Part shown: positions 6,652 to 13,755 of the stretch, one piece after another
How positions within the stretch are numbered: the stretch's first letter is position 1
Layout: each line of letters starts with the position of its first letter
Assembly: GCA_022561355.1 (NCBI GenBank)
Contig: JADFRJ010000036.1
Location: 1-14,195, forward strand
DNA length: 14,195 nucleotides
Direction: 5' to 3'
Source: Chloroflexota bacterium
GTDB lineage: Bacteria; Chloroflexota; Dehalococcoidia; DSTF01; RBG-16-68-14
Position numbers and translations under genes: made by a program
The notes under the pieces: generated by a model
Seen by the model: the letters and a program-made list of their open reading frames with translations, nothing else
The model's database searches: none
Told to the model about the DNA's origin: nothing

Positions 6652-8003
6652 TCCGGTGCCGTCCGGTTGTACAGCTCGATAATCTTATTCGCGTCGTCCA
6701 CGGCGGCTTTCAGCTCCGTGGCCGGGTCGCCGCCGCCCGTCAGTACCTTGTCGAACGCCTCGACAACGCGCTTACGCACTTCGTTCAGCGGCCCGAGTAG
6801 TATGCCGGAGGTCGCCGTCGTATCCGGCGACGCGCGCAGCTGCTCTATGGCGGTCAAGAACTGCGGAAACTCCTCGCGCGCCCGGACCGCGGGCGGCTCG
6901 TCATAGGCGGAGACGCGGTTCGGGAAGTAGCCCGTATCGGAGTGCCACTGTGCTTGCTGGTCGGGCCGCGCCGCAAACTTCAGAAACTCCCACGCTCCCC
7001 GCTGCTGCTCTTCGTCGCGCTCACTAAGAATCCAGAGCGATGCGCCGCCCAGCGCGATGCCGCCATCCCCCGCCGGCCCAGGCATGGGCCCGGTGTCGTA
7101 CTGGAACGGATCGCGGCCGACGAGGATGATGGCCGCGATGGCTACCCGCAGCGCGGCCGTGGAGGAGATCGTCATCGCGGCTTCGCCTGTAGCCAGTTTG
7201 AGAAACGAGTCGATCGAGTCCACGGCGTTGTAGGCGAGCCCATCCGCAACCATATCATCCCACCACGTGATGATCTCAATGCCGGTTTCGTTGTCGAACA
7301 GAACCTCGGTAATCCGCTCGCCCCGGCCGTGCTCACCGTTCGCGTAGAGCGCGCCGCCCTTGGCCAGCATCTGCTCGAAGTACCAGGCGTTGGTCTCGAG
7401 CGAGATGCCATATTGCGTATCGCCTTCTCCTGCCTGAGCGATCTGTTCTGAGTACTGGCGCACCTCCTCTAACGTCGAAGGTGGATCGTCTGGATCGAGG
7501 CCCGCTTTTTCAAAGGCGGCTCTGTCGTAGTAGAGAATTGGCCCGGCCATGTTGAACGGCATCGAGTAGAGAACGCCATCGATCGTGTAGAACGCGAGCG
7601 CCTTTGGTTCGAAGTCGGAGAGGTCGTAGCCCTCCTCGTCGATGAAGCGCTGGATCGGGGTGATCGCTTCACTATCAATCATGATCTGGGTGGAGGCATC
7701 GCTGAGCTGGATGATGCTGGGGACGTTGGGCGTTCCGATCGAGTTGATCAACTTGTTGAGCGAATCCGTATACCCACCCTGGAAGATAAGGTCCACCTCA
7801 TACAGTTCCTGGGATGCGTTGAATTTGTCCACGATATCCTGCAGCGAACCGCCTGCGGGATCAGGCATAGAATGCCACATCGTGACCTCGATCGGCCCGT
7901 CCGCCGTCGTTCTCGCCGGTGGCGAGTCAGAGTCTCCGCCACAAGCCGCTCCGAGCAACGCCATGACGGACACCAGCACGAATAGAACAAACTTGTTCCG
8001 CAT
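6648..8003 (-). CDS. ABC transporter solute-binding lipoprotein, UgpB/sugar family
   Basis: This is a 451-residue family 1 extracellular solute-binding protein. The N-terminus is a lipoprotein signal (MRNKFVLFVLVSVMALLGAAC) with the lipidated cysteine at position 21, followed by a Gly/Asp/Ser-rich tether. The body has the usual features of the family: WHSMPD near the start, FNASQ, the segment VLYSMPFNMAGPILYYDR, and GDGGIALGGASLWILS, which resembles UgpB and other carbohydrate or glycerol-phosphate binders. It should sit on the outer face of the cytoplasmic membrane and deliver substrate to a permease. The frame extends upstream to 8096, but GGAGG about 9 bases before the ATG at 8003 and the signal peptide fix the start. 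No permease or ATPase gene is present in the window, so it is either an orphan or its transporter is elsewhere. Confidence 0.92.
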   Translation of the reverse strand: MRNKFVLFVLVSVMALLGAACGGDSDSPPARTTADGPIEVTMWHSMPDPAGGSLQDIVDKFNASQELYEVDLIFQGGYTDSLNKLINSIGTPNVPSIIQLSDASTQIMIDSEAITPIQRFIDEEGYDLSDFEPKALAFYTIDGVLYSMPFNMAGPILYYDRAAFEKAGLDPDDPPSTLEEVRQYSEQIAQAGEGDTQYGISLETNAWYFEQMLAKGGALYANGEHGRGERITEVLFDNETGIEIITWWDDMVADGLAYNAVDSIDSFLKLATGEAAMTISSTAALRVAIAAIILVGRDPFQYDTGPMPGPAGDGGIALGGASLWILSERDEEQQRGAWEFLKFAARPDQQAQWHSDTGYFPNRVSAYDEPPAVRAREEFPQFLTAIEQLRASPDTTATSGILLGPLNEVRKRVVEAFDKVLTGGGDPATELKAAVDDANKIIELYNRTAPD

Positions 8004-8035
8004 CCTACACCTCCACACGCGAGACCGCTTATCCG

Positions 8036-8041
8036 ATTGTA
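8036..8041 (-). promoter_or_regulatory. Candidate -10 box for the solute-binding protein gene
   Basis: TACAAT on the minus strand (8041-8036) would start a transcript near 8029, about 26 bases before the ATG, with the GGAGG inside the leader. No good -35 stands 16-18 bases upstream. A perfect TTGACA occurs further out (8096-8091), paired only with a poor extended -10 (TGC-TAACCG), so two weak alternatives exist. Confidence 0.35.
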
Positions 8042-8152
8042 GCCACCTTCCAGCGTATCCCACAGGACCGGTTAGCAAAACTTGCGCATCTGTCAAGTGT
8101 TACGTTCAAGTCACCGTATCGAATACCGATACTCCCTAGGGGAAACCACTAT

Positions 8153-9886
8153 ATGGGTAGACGCAAGCGATCACGCAACAACGGCAATCAGCGCTGGGAC
8201 GTCCAGACCAGCGGCCGCTTGCTTCTGGCCCTCAACGAGTCAGCCGGCACCAACCCAACGCCTCAACAGATTATCGATGCGGTAGGCGCGACGCTCAAAC
8301 TGGACGCCTGCGGCATCTTCCCTACCCGCAGTGAGGAGGACGCCTCGATCGCGGTCTACTTCCGCACCGGCCCGCTGCGCGACGCCTTCATCCAGGCCTA
8401 TACCGAGAAAACGGTCGGCGTGCACACGACGAGAAGGATGAGCATGGGCGGCGTATGTACAACGATCGAAGAATGGGAGGGGCCACCCCTCCTGCCTGGT
8501 CACATCGAGGAGCTGCTGCACTCAAACACATGGTCCACGGCGATTCAGCTCTTCTACAACGAAGAGGTGGTTGGGCTGCTCTGGATGGTGGGGTCGCCGG
8601 AGGAAGGAAGCAGGCCTCCCAGCAAAGAAGTCCTGCAATCGATCGCCCAGCTCGCCACACTCGCGTTCCAGCAGACCGTCGCGCGAGCACTGGCCATGAG
8701 CGACAACGACGAACTGCAGCTGTTGGAAGAGCTCAACGCGATCCTCACCCAACAGCGACCGTTCGCCGAGCGCCTTCAGGCCGTCGTCGAGCGCGCCCGG
8801 GAAGCGACAGGGTTCACATCGGTTGGGCTTGCCACGCGGAGCGCCAAGACTGGCAAGAGCACCAACGCGGCGGCGATGGCCGTCCACGAATCCGCTTACT
8901 CACAGCAGTACATCGACTGGGCGGTTCAGTATTATGCGACAGATGAGGCCCTGGACGAATCCCAGCGCTTCTTCCAGGGACGCTCCGGCCCTCTCCTATT
9001 CGCAAACCCAGCCCAGCTTGCTACCGTGGAGGAGGAGAACAAGCGTTGGCTCGTCCAGAACAGCATTCGCTTTTTCGTCCAAATCCCACTCACGTACGGC
9101 GATCAGCATCTCGGGACGCTACGGATCTGCAGCACCTTCAGCGAGACCGAAACGTGGGAACGCCTGCGAGTGTTCACGGCGCTGGCCGGCCACATCGCCG
9201 CGATCCTGAAGAGCGTGCGGCTGTTCGACGAGGTGCAGGAAGCGCACGCCAGGCTGACGCAGAGCCACCATGCGACGTTGCGCACGCTCGCCTACGCGGC
9301 AGAGGCGCGCGACCCGTTCACGGGCGACCACCTCAAGAACATTGAGGCGTACACGAGGGCGCTCGGCGGAAAGCTAGCGCTGCCACCGGAGGACGTGGAA
9401 GCGCTGCGTTTCGGCGCGATCCTCCACGATGTCGGCAAGCTCCGCGTGCCGGACGCGATCCTCTTGAAGCCCGCCAAGCTTGACGAAGAAGAGTGGGCCA
9501 TCATCCGCCAACACCCGCTCTACGGCGAGGAGATCCTCATTCACTCCGACATTCCGCAGGTCGCGCTCGAGATCGCCCGCTGGCACCACGAGCGCTGGGA
9601 CGGCGGCGGCTACCCCGACGGTATCTCTGGCGACGAGATCCCACTCGCGGTGCAGATCGTGACGGTCGCGGACGTATTCGACGCTCTCACATCGACACGG
9701 CCCTACAAGCACGCCTGGTCCGCGGACAAGGCCCTGGATGAGATCGAGGCGCATCGCGGCAGGCAGTTCTCTCCGCAGGTCGTCGAAGCGTTCCAGGCGC
9801 TCAGCGACGAGGGCGCCCTCCGCGAAATTCTCGCACATCAGGTCGCCAGCCCAGTCGCCTACCCCGGCCAGAGCAAGGCAGCCTAG
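8153..9886 (+). CDS. GAF-GAF-HD-GYP protein (probable cyclic-di-GMP phosphodiesterase)
   Basis: This 577-residue cytoplasmic signalling protein has no membrane segment. After a basic start there are two GAF-like sensor regions (about residues 30-180 and 195-355), the first more degenerate. A helical link runs through 355-375, and a C-terminal HD-GYP domain covers about 375-560. The HD-GYP signatures are intact: GDHLKN, ILHDVGK with H425 and D426, HHERWDGGGYPDG with G486-Y-P488, and ADVFDALTSTRPYK. Such enzymes hydrolyse cyclic-di-GMP to pGpG or GMP in response to a ligand or redox signal at the GAF domains. Which signal is not readable. AGGGGA nine bases before the ATG supports the start. It is divergent from the solute-binding protein gene and is followed after 82 bases by the deacylase gene. 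No GGDEF partner is present here. Confidence 0.92.
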   Translation: MGRRKRSRNNGNQRWDVQTSGRLLLALNESAGTNPTPQQIIDAVGATLKLDACGIFPTRSEEDASIAVYFRTGPLRDAFIQAYTEKTVGVHTTRRMSMGGVCTTIEEWEGPPLLPGHIEELLHSNTWSTAIQLFYNEEVVGLLWMVGSPEEGSRPPSKEVLQSIAQLATLAFQQTVARALAMSDNDELQLLEELNAILTQQRPFAERLQAVVERAREATGFTSVGLATRSAKTGKSTNAAAMAVHESAYSQQYIDWAVQYYATDEALDESQRFFQGRSGPLLFANPAQLATVEEENKRWLVQNSIRFFVQIPLTYGDQHLGTLRICSTFSETETWERLRVFTALAGHIAAILKSVRLFDEVQEAHARLTQSHHATLRTLAYAAEARDPFTGDHLKNIEAYTRALGGKLALPPEDVEALRFGAILHDVGKLRVPDAILLKPAKLDEEEWAIIRQHPLYGEEILIHSDIPQVALEIARWHHERWDGGGYPDGISGDEIPLAVQIVTVADVFDALTSTRPYKHAWSADKALDEIEAHRGRQFSPQVVEAFQALSDEGALREILAHQVASPVAYPGQSKAA

Positions 9887-9953
9887 CTCTAGGCCGGGCG
9901 GCGTAGAGCCACGCCAAACGCCCAGCCTGTTGCCGCGCTCGTGTCACGTGCGG

Positions 9954-9959
9954 TAGGCT
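9954..9959 (+). promoter_or_regulatory. Possible leaderless-type -10 box for the deacylase
   Basis: TAGGCT inside CGGTAGGCT stands nine bases before the ATG at 9969, and no good ribosome site is present. The same CGGTAGG-T arrangement precedes the HAD gene at 13756. The spacing fits a transcript starting at or next to the ATG. This is an inference from two sites. Confidence 0.35.
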
Positions 9960-9968
9960 TGCCGCGCA

Positions 9969-11453
9969 ATGGCTCAATTCGACCTGCTCGTCCGCGGTGG
10001 AAACGTCATCGATGGGACCGGCGCTCCGGCCAGGACTGCCGACGTAGCCGTCAAGGACGGCCGCATCGTCGCGCTGGGCGAAGTCAACGGCGACGCGGAC
10101 CGAGAGATCGACGCCAATGGCTGGTGGGTCGCGCCAGGCTTCATCGATGTCCATTGTCACGACGACATCGCCCTTCTCAACACGCCATCCCTCGATTTCA
10201 AGACGGCGCAGGGCGTCACGACCGTCGTGTGCGGCAATTGCGGCCTGGGCGCCGCCCCAGCGAACGAACACGTAAAGGAGTTCTTCGCGCGCGGGATCGA
10301 AGGTGTTCTCGGGCCAGTGAAGGACTTCTCCTGGAGCACCATCGGCGAGTTCTACGACGCCGTTCGTGAAGCGAAGCCGGCGCCGAACGTGGCGTTCCTC
10401 GTACCCCACGGTACGCTCCGAGTCAGCACAATGGGCTGGGAACATCGCGACCCAACGGACGCCGAACTCGGCAAGATGAAGGATCATCTCGCTGAGGGGA
10501 TGGCGGCCGGCGCCGCCGGCCTGTCGACGGGCCTGATGTACGTGCCAGGCGCCTTCGCGAAGACGGAAGAGTTGATCGAACTCAACCGCGTGGTGGCGGA
10601 GTACGGCGGCCTGTACGTCAGCCACATCCGCAACGAAGGAAACGGCCTGCTCGACTCCGTACGGGAGGCGATCCGCATCGGCGAGGAGGCCGGCACGCCC
10701 GTGCAGATCTCGCACCACAAGGCCAGTGGCCGCGACAACTGGGGCCTCACCAAGGAATCTCTTCCGCTGATCGACGCGGCCCGCGAACGAGGCGTTCGAG
10801 TCACGATGGACGCCTATCCATACACCGCGGCCAGCACTTCGCTAGCCGCTCTGACGCGCAACGGACGCCTGGTCCGAGCGCTGGACCCCCACGACGTGAT
10901 GGTCGCGTCAGTGAAGTACCAGCACGAATACGAGGGCAAGCGGCTGGATGAGATCGCGGACATCATGGACCTGCCCGTCGAAGACGCCGTTCCGAAGCTG
11001 CTCGCGGACGAGGACCAGGCCGTCGTCGCGGTGATGTTCATCATGGACGAGGCGGACGTCCGGCGCGTGCTCCAGCACCCCCAGTGCATGATCGGATCGG
11101 ACGGCATCCCGTCGCCGACGGGGAAGCCCCATCCGAGGCTGTATGGCACATTTCCGCGCGTGTTAGAGCGCTACGTGCGTAACGAGAAGCTCTTCTCGTT
11201 GGAAGAAGGCGTCCGAAAGATGACCCAACTACCGGCGAAGACGTTCATGCTGGCCGACCGGGGCGAGGTGCGTGAGGGTGCCTGGGCTGACATCGTCATC
11301 TTCGACGCGTCTACAATCGCGGAGCAATCCACCTACGACGAACCGCGCCAGTATCCAACCGGCATCTCGCATGTGATCGTCAACGGTCAGGTGGTGGTCG
11401 AGAACGGCCAGGTGAGCGAGATTCCGTCAGGCCAATTTCTTACGCGGCCTTAG
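9969..11453 (+). CDS. N-acyl-D-amino-acid deacylase (D-aminoacylase family amidohydrolase)
   Basis: This 494-residue member of the amidohydrolase superfamily is close in layout to D-aminoacylase, which removes the acyl group from N-acyl-D-amino acids. The motif PGFIDVHCHDD carries the metal-binding H62 and H64. VVCGNCG carries C91, the place of the cysteine ligand typical of D-aminoacylases. SHIRNEG carries H219, ISHHKA carries H249/H250, and IGSDGI carries D378, the catalytic aspartate. N- and C-terminal strands (LLVRGGNVIDGTG and the WADIVIFDAST end) form the usual small beta-sandwich. There is no signal peptide, so it is cytoplasmic. It might recycle D-amino acid derivatives from peptidoglycan or handle hydantoin or dipeptide-like compounds. 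Enzyme family is sure, substrate is not. Its stop codon overlaps the stop of the convergent pilin gene by four bases. Confidence 0.9.
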   Translation: MAQFDLLVRGGNVIDGTGAPARTADVAVKDGRIVALGEVNGDADREIDANGWWVAPGFIDVHCHDDIALLNTPSLDFKTAQGVTTVVCGNCGLGAAPANEHVKEFFARGIEGVLGPVKDFSWSTIGEFYDAVREAKPAPNVAFLVPHGTLRVSTMGWEHRDPTDAELGKMKDHLAEGMAAGAAGLSTGLMYVPGAFAKTEELIELNRVVAEYGGLYVSHIRNEGNGLLDSVREAIRIGEEAGTPVQISHHKASGRDNWGLTKESLPLIDAARERGVRVTMDAYPYTAASTSLAALTRNGRLVRALDPHDVMVASVKYQHEYEGKRLDEIADIMDLPVEDAVPKLLADEDQAVVAVMFIMDEADVRRVLQHPQCMIGSDGIPSPTGKPHPRLYGTFPRVLERYVRNEKLFSLEEGVRKMTQLPAKTFMLADRGEVREGAWADIVIFDASTIAEQSTYDEPRQYPTGISHVIVNGQVVVENGQVSEIPSGQFLTRP

Positions 11454-11638
11454 CAGGTCGTTCTCAGGATCCAAGCCGTGGCGTCTGAGAACGCGCCAGC
11501 CAACGCTGCGCGAAACAGAAGCATCGTCGGCACAACGACGCCAACGCCAATCAGCGTGAGCAACAGACTGTACTCCGCCAGCGTTTGGCCGCGCTCGCCA
11601 CGAGCCATAGCACCCAGCAGCCCGGCAGCGGAGAGCAC
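11450..11638 (-). CDS. Flp-type (type IVb) pilin-like small protein
   Basis: This 62-residue protein has the features of a type IVb prepilin. A short charged leader ends in RGERG, then comes the predicted prepilin peptidase cut G17/Q18. Glutamate is at mature position +5 and tyrosine at +6 (QTLAEY), followed by a hydrophobic segment of about 20 residues (SLLLTLIGVGVVVPTMLLF). Such proteins form Flp/Tad pili or act as pseudopilins in the membrane. Its stop (TAA 11450-11452) overlaps the deacylase stop, tail to tail. No tad genes (ATPase, secretin, prepilin peptidase) are visible in the window. The start is uncertain. GTG at 11638 has GGAGG only two bases away, and ATG at 11608 would shorten the leader to seven residues while keeping the cleavage site. 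Confidence 0.75.
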   Translation of the reverse strand: MLSAAGLLGAMARGERGQTLAEYSLLLTLIGVGVVVPTMLLFRAALAGAFSDATAWILRTTC

Positions 11639-11713
11639 TCCCTCCCAGATGAAGCCAACGGCGGCAGCCAGGCGTATAGTATCGACCTGAAGAGAGCGTC
11701 TCTGTACGTAGCC

Positions 11714-12082
11714 TCAGTCGAGGCCTAACCGCTCTAGCTCCGCATCCGACATCCCGAAGTGATGCGCCAGTTCGTGTAGCACGGTGAGGCGCACTTCTTC
11801 GACAAGCTCCGCATCGTCGCGAAACTCGCGTTCCAAAGGCTCTTGGAAAATCGTGATGGTGTCGGGCAGGACCATGCCGTAGCCGCTGTCGCGCTCCGTT
11901 TGCGGCACGCCTTCGTACAGCCCAAAGAGCGTCTCGCCAGGCTCGAGACCTACGCTCTGCCGGTGATGCTTGCTGGGCCGTTTCTCGACGAGGATGTCGA
12001 CGTTATCCAACACGTTCGAGAACGGTTCGGGAAGGTCCGCCAGGGCCCGCCGGACGAGCTTCAGGAAGCGCCCGCGTTGCAT
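11714..12082 (-). CDS. Metallopeptidase-like protein of the 'possible zincin' family
   Basis: This 122-residue cytoplasmic protein has a C-terminal zinc motif HELAHHFG (HExxHxxG) in TVLHELAHHFGMSDAELERLG, the signature of the small zincin-like family seen in actinobacteria and Chloroflexota. Upstream blocks (ETLFGLYEGVP, MVLPDTITIFQEPLE) also fit that family. The true substrate is unknown and peptidase activity in the family is assumed from the motif. The frame opens at 12187, but homology-like sequence begins at M-Q-R-G-R-F, ATG 12082, ten bases after the stop of the preceding gene. That gives an operon with the 12093-12530 gene and a normal length. No strong ribosome site is seen, so translational coupling is likely. 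A small GCCTC/GAGGC hairpin overlaps the stop but has no U-run. Confidence 0.85.
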   Translation of the reverse strand: MQRGRFLKLVRRALADLPEPFSNVLDNVDILVEKRPSKHHRQSVGLEPGETLFGLYEGVPQTERDSGYGMVLPDTITIFQEPLEREFRDDAELVEEVRLTVLHELAHHFGMSDAELERLGLD

Positions 12083-12092
12083 TGATGGGCGG

Positions 12093-12530
12093 TTATCTCT
12101 CCCAGAGAGACTGATAGCCTTCGCCGGTGAGCGCGTTGCGCAGCTCTTTCCGCTCCGATGCGCGCAACTCCTCCAGCACAGCGCCACACTCCTCGGCGGC
12201 CTGCGAGAATCCGGCGCGGTCTACGCGATCGACGATGGCGCCCCAGACGCCGTTGCTCACCATGCTCTCGATCGACTTCGGCCACCAGATCGCGCTGATC
12301 TTCTCAGGCAGCTTGAATCGCGGACGCAACTGCTTCAGCGCCCGGAAGCGGTCTTCCACGCTCCTCGCGCGCGGTACGAGCTTCACCAGCGGCGGATCGA
12401 TCTCGGAGGAGCGGGTGTCGAAGAGCAGGCGCTCGCCCACGACGACAAACCTGAACGTCAGCACTTCCGCCGATTCGATCGTTTTGATGATCTCTTCGTG
12501 GTCCAGACCAAAGTCGTTATCCATGCCCAT
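12093..12530 (-). CDS. Hypothetical protein, first gene of a two-gene unit with the metallopeptidase
   Basis: I do not recognise this protein. From ATG 12530 it is 145 residues, acidic and helical in appearance, without signal peptide, membrane segment or cysteine-rich motif. Visible features are a beta-rich part (EVLTFRFVVVGERLLFDTR), a basic middle (KLVPRARSVEDRFRALKQLRPRFKLPEK), the block ISAIWWPKSIESMV and a charged helical end. The frame continues to 12665, but a promoter at 12557-12585 lies within that extension, which excludes the longest form. Candidate starts are ATG 12545 (150 aa, GGAGG directly abutting), ATG 12530 (AAGG eight bases upstream, chosen) and ATG 12524. Its stop is ten bases before the metallopeptidase start, so both are probably made from one mRNA and may act together. 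Confidence 0.7.
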   Translation of the reverse strand: MGMDNDFGLDHEEIIKTIESAEVLTFRFVVVGERLLFDTRSSEIDPPLVKLVPRARSVEDRFRALKQLRPRFKLPEKISAIWWPKSIESMVSNGVWGAIVDRVDRAGFSQAAEECGAVLEELRASERKELRNALTGEGYQSLWER

Positions 12531-12556
12531 TTGGCTCGCCTTCATCCTCCAAGGGC

Positions 12557-12585
12557 ATTCTAACATCGGCCCCAAGGGCCAACAA
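12557..12585 (-). promoter_or_regulatory. Extended -10 promoter for the hypothetical/metallopeptidase pair
   Basis: The minus strand has TTGTTG (12585-12580), a 17-base spacer ending in TGT, and TAGAAT (12562-12557), giving a TGnTAGAAT extended -10 that matches 5 of 6 in the hexamer. Transcription would start near 12550, directly at the GGAGG. Motif-based inference. Confidence 0.6.
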
Positions 12586-12677
12586 GCAAAATGCGATTGG
12601 ATCGCCTGCTCCCCGAGAGCAGCGTTCCACCTTGAGCGAGAGCCCATGCCGCACAAGGACGGCAACGCGGGCCGCTA

Positions 12678-13637
12678 TTAGCCAGTAGCTCGCCGGTACC
12701 CCACAGCGGCCGCACCTACAACCAGGAGCGCCAGCAGCACGCCCGCGCCGAAGATGAGGCTTGCGTGGCCGTTATCATCAGGCGAAGCATTGGTTACCAG
12801 GGCCTCGACTGCAGGTTCCTGCCGCGGTGCGGTCCGATCCGACAGCAGACCCAGAACAATGTTGGCCTCAACGATCTCTGCGTTCTCGACGGTCACGCGA
12901 AATGCCGAGTGGACTTGTATGATCGGCGCGCTCGGATGGCATGATGGGTTGAGGCAGAGCCTGGCGCCAGTCACGTCCACGGTGTTGGGCCCTATAGGCT
13001 CGTGGCCTCCGTCAGTCACGACCACGATCTCGTACTCCCCGTCGCCTACTGACGAAATCGTGGGTTCGAACGAGACCGGGACGAGGCCGTATGACGTGGT
13101 AAAATTGCCCTCTCCGGCCCGCCTCCAGCCCCAGAGGCCTAGCTCAGCATGCTCTCCTTCCGCCATGTCCAAAGAGACGTCAATCGCCCCTGAGCCCGCC
13201 GGGCGCTGGCCTTTCGCCGTCACGATAAACGTCCTGGCGTTAAAGGATTGCAGGTAGGACGGCAGTTCGTCAGAGTCAGCGCGCACGATAAGAAAGCCCG
13301 GCTCGACCGCCAGCTCAAGGCCGGGGATGCTAGCGGGACTGAACGTCGTCTCCCAATGTCCTTCATCGTCAGAACGGAGCACCTCAAACGGCCCGACATA
13401 ATCCAGCGTAGCTGAGAACGCCTCTTGTTGCGTCGTCGCGAAACCAGCGAACAGCCGAACCTCAACGTTCTCAATCCAGCCCTGGCTCCAGACGGAGACT
13501 TCCTGTTCCGCCGAGCCTGACTCCGGTGTAAACGCAAGCGCTGGACCTTTGGCAAGGACGGCGTTTGGCGACGCGCCCGGCACAAGCGTGACGAGCAACG
13601 CCAGGGCAACTACGAAGGGCAGTGTCAGGTATTGCAT
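12678..13637 (-). CDS. Exported surface protein with signal peptide and C-terminal membrane anchor
   Basis: The protein has 319 residues from ATG 13637. Residues 1-29 form a Sec signal peptide (MQYLTLPFVVALALL, end PNAVLA). The extracytoplasmic part is rich in beta-strand patterns. It opens with LAFTPESGSAEQEVSVWSQGW, which resembles the P-x-SG start of IPT/TIG-like Ig folds, and further possible modules follow at about 140-200 and 200-260. A single cysteine pair occurs in LCLNPSC. Near the C-terminus a hydrophobic helix (IFGAGVLLALLVVGAAAVGY) followed by RR suggests a stop-transfer anchor, so the protein is probably on the outer face of the membrane. No catalytic motif is visible and I do not recognise the family. 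A frame extension to 13700 covers the promoter and is rejected. Codon use is looser than in the enzymes nearby, as in the dockerin protein. Confidence 0.75.
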   Translation of the reverse strand: MQYLTLPFVVALALLVTLVPGASPNAVLAKGPALAFTPESGSAEQEVSVWSQGWIENVEVRLFAGFATTQQEAFSATLDYVGPFEVLRSDDEGHWETTFSPASIPGLELAVEPGFLIVRADSDELPSYLQSFNARTFIVTAKGQRPAGSGAIDVSLDMAEGEHAELGLWGWRRAGEGNFTTSYGLVPVSFEPTISSVGDGEYEIVVVTDGGHEPIGPNTVDVTGARLCLNPSCHPSAPIIQVHSAFRVTVENAEIVEANIVLGLLSDRTAPRQEPAVEALVTNASPDDNGHASLIFGAGVLLALLVVGAAAVGYRRATG

Positions 13638-13656
13638 CGTATTCTCGCTCGCCGCA

Positions 13657-13685
13657 ATTCTCCCACCAGAGATCATAATTGTCAA
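13657..13685 (-). promoter_or_regulatory. Sigma70-type promoter for the anchored surface protein
   Basis: A perfect TTGACA (13685-13680), a 17-base spacer and GAGAAT (13662-13657, 4 of 6) lie upstream of the signal-peptide start at 13637. The start site would be near 13650, leaving a leader of about 13 bases. This supports the ATG at 13637 over upstream starts in the same frame. Motif-based inference. Confidence 0.55.
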
Positions 13686-13741
13686 CCAGCGCTCACGCAC
13701 CTAACGCCCCTTGCGCCCTAGCCTCGCATCTGCACGTTCGG

Positions 13742-13747
13742 TAGGAT
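13742..13747 (+). promoter_or_regulatory. Possible leaderless-type -10 box for the HAD gene
   Basis: TAGGAT within CGGTAGGAT stands eight bases before the ATG at 13756, with no ribosome site in between and no clear -35. It matches the arrangement in front of the deacylase gene. Confidence 0.35.
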
Positions 13748-13755
13748 GGTGGCCT

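Noticed and set aside
8105..8133. TTCAAG-17-GATACT as promoter of the HD-GYP gene
   Set aside because: The -35 matches only three consensus bases and the -10 four, too weak to report as a feature.
9900..9915. Small hairpin GGCGT/ACGCC after the HD-GYP gene as a terminator
   Set aside because: The stem has only five pairs and no U-run follows.
9801..10718. Minus-strand open frame of 305 codons opposite the deacylase
   Set aside because: It covers the ends of two well-supported plus-strand genes and the gap between them, has Arg/Ala-rich composition and no motif.
11711..11724. GCCTC/GAGGC hairpin over the metallopeptidase stop as a terminator
   Set aside because: The stem is only five pairs long, overlaps the stop codon and has no U-run on the minus strand.
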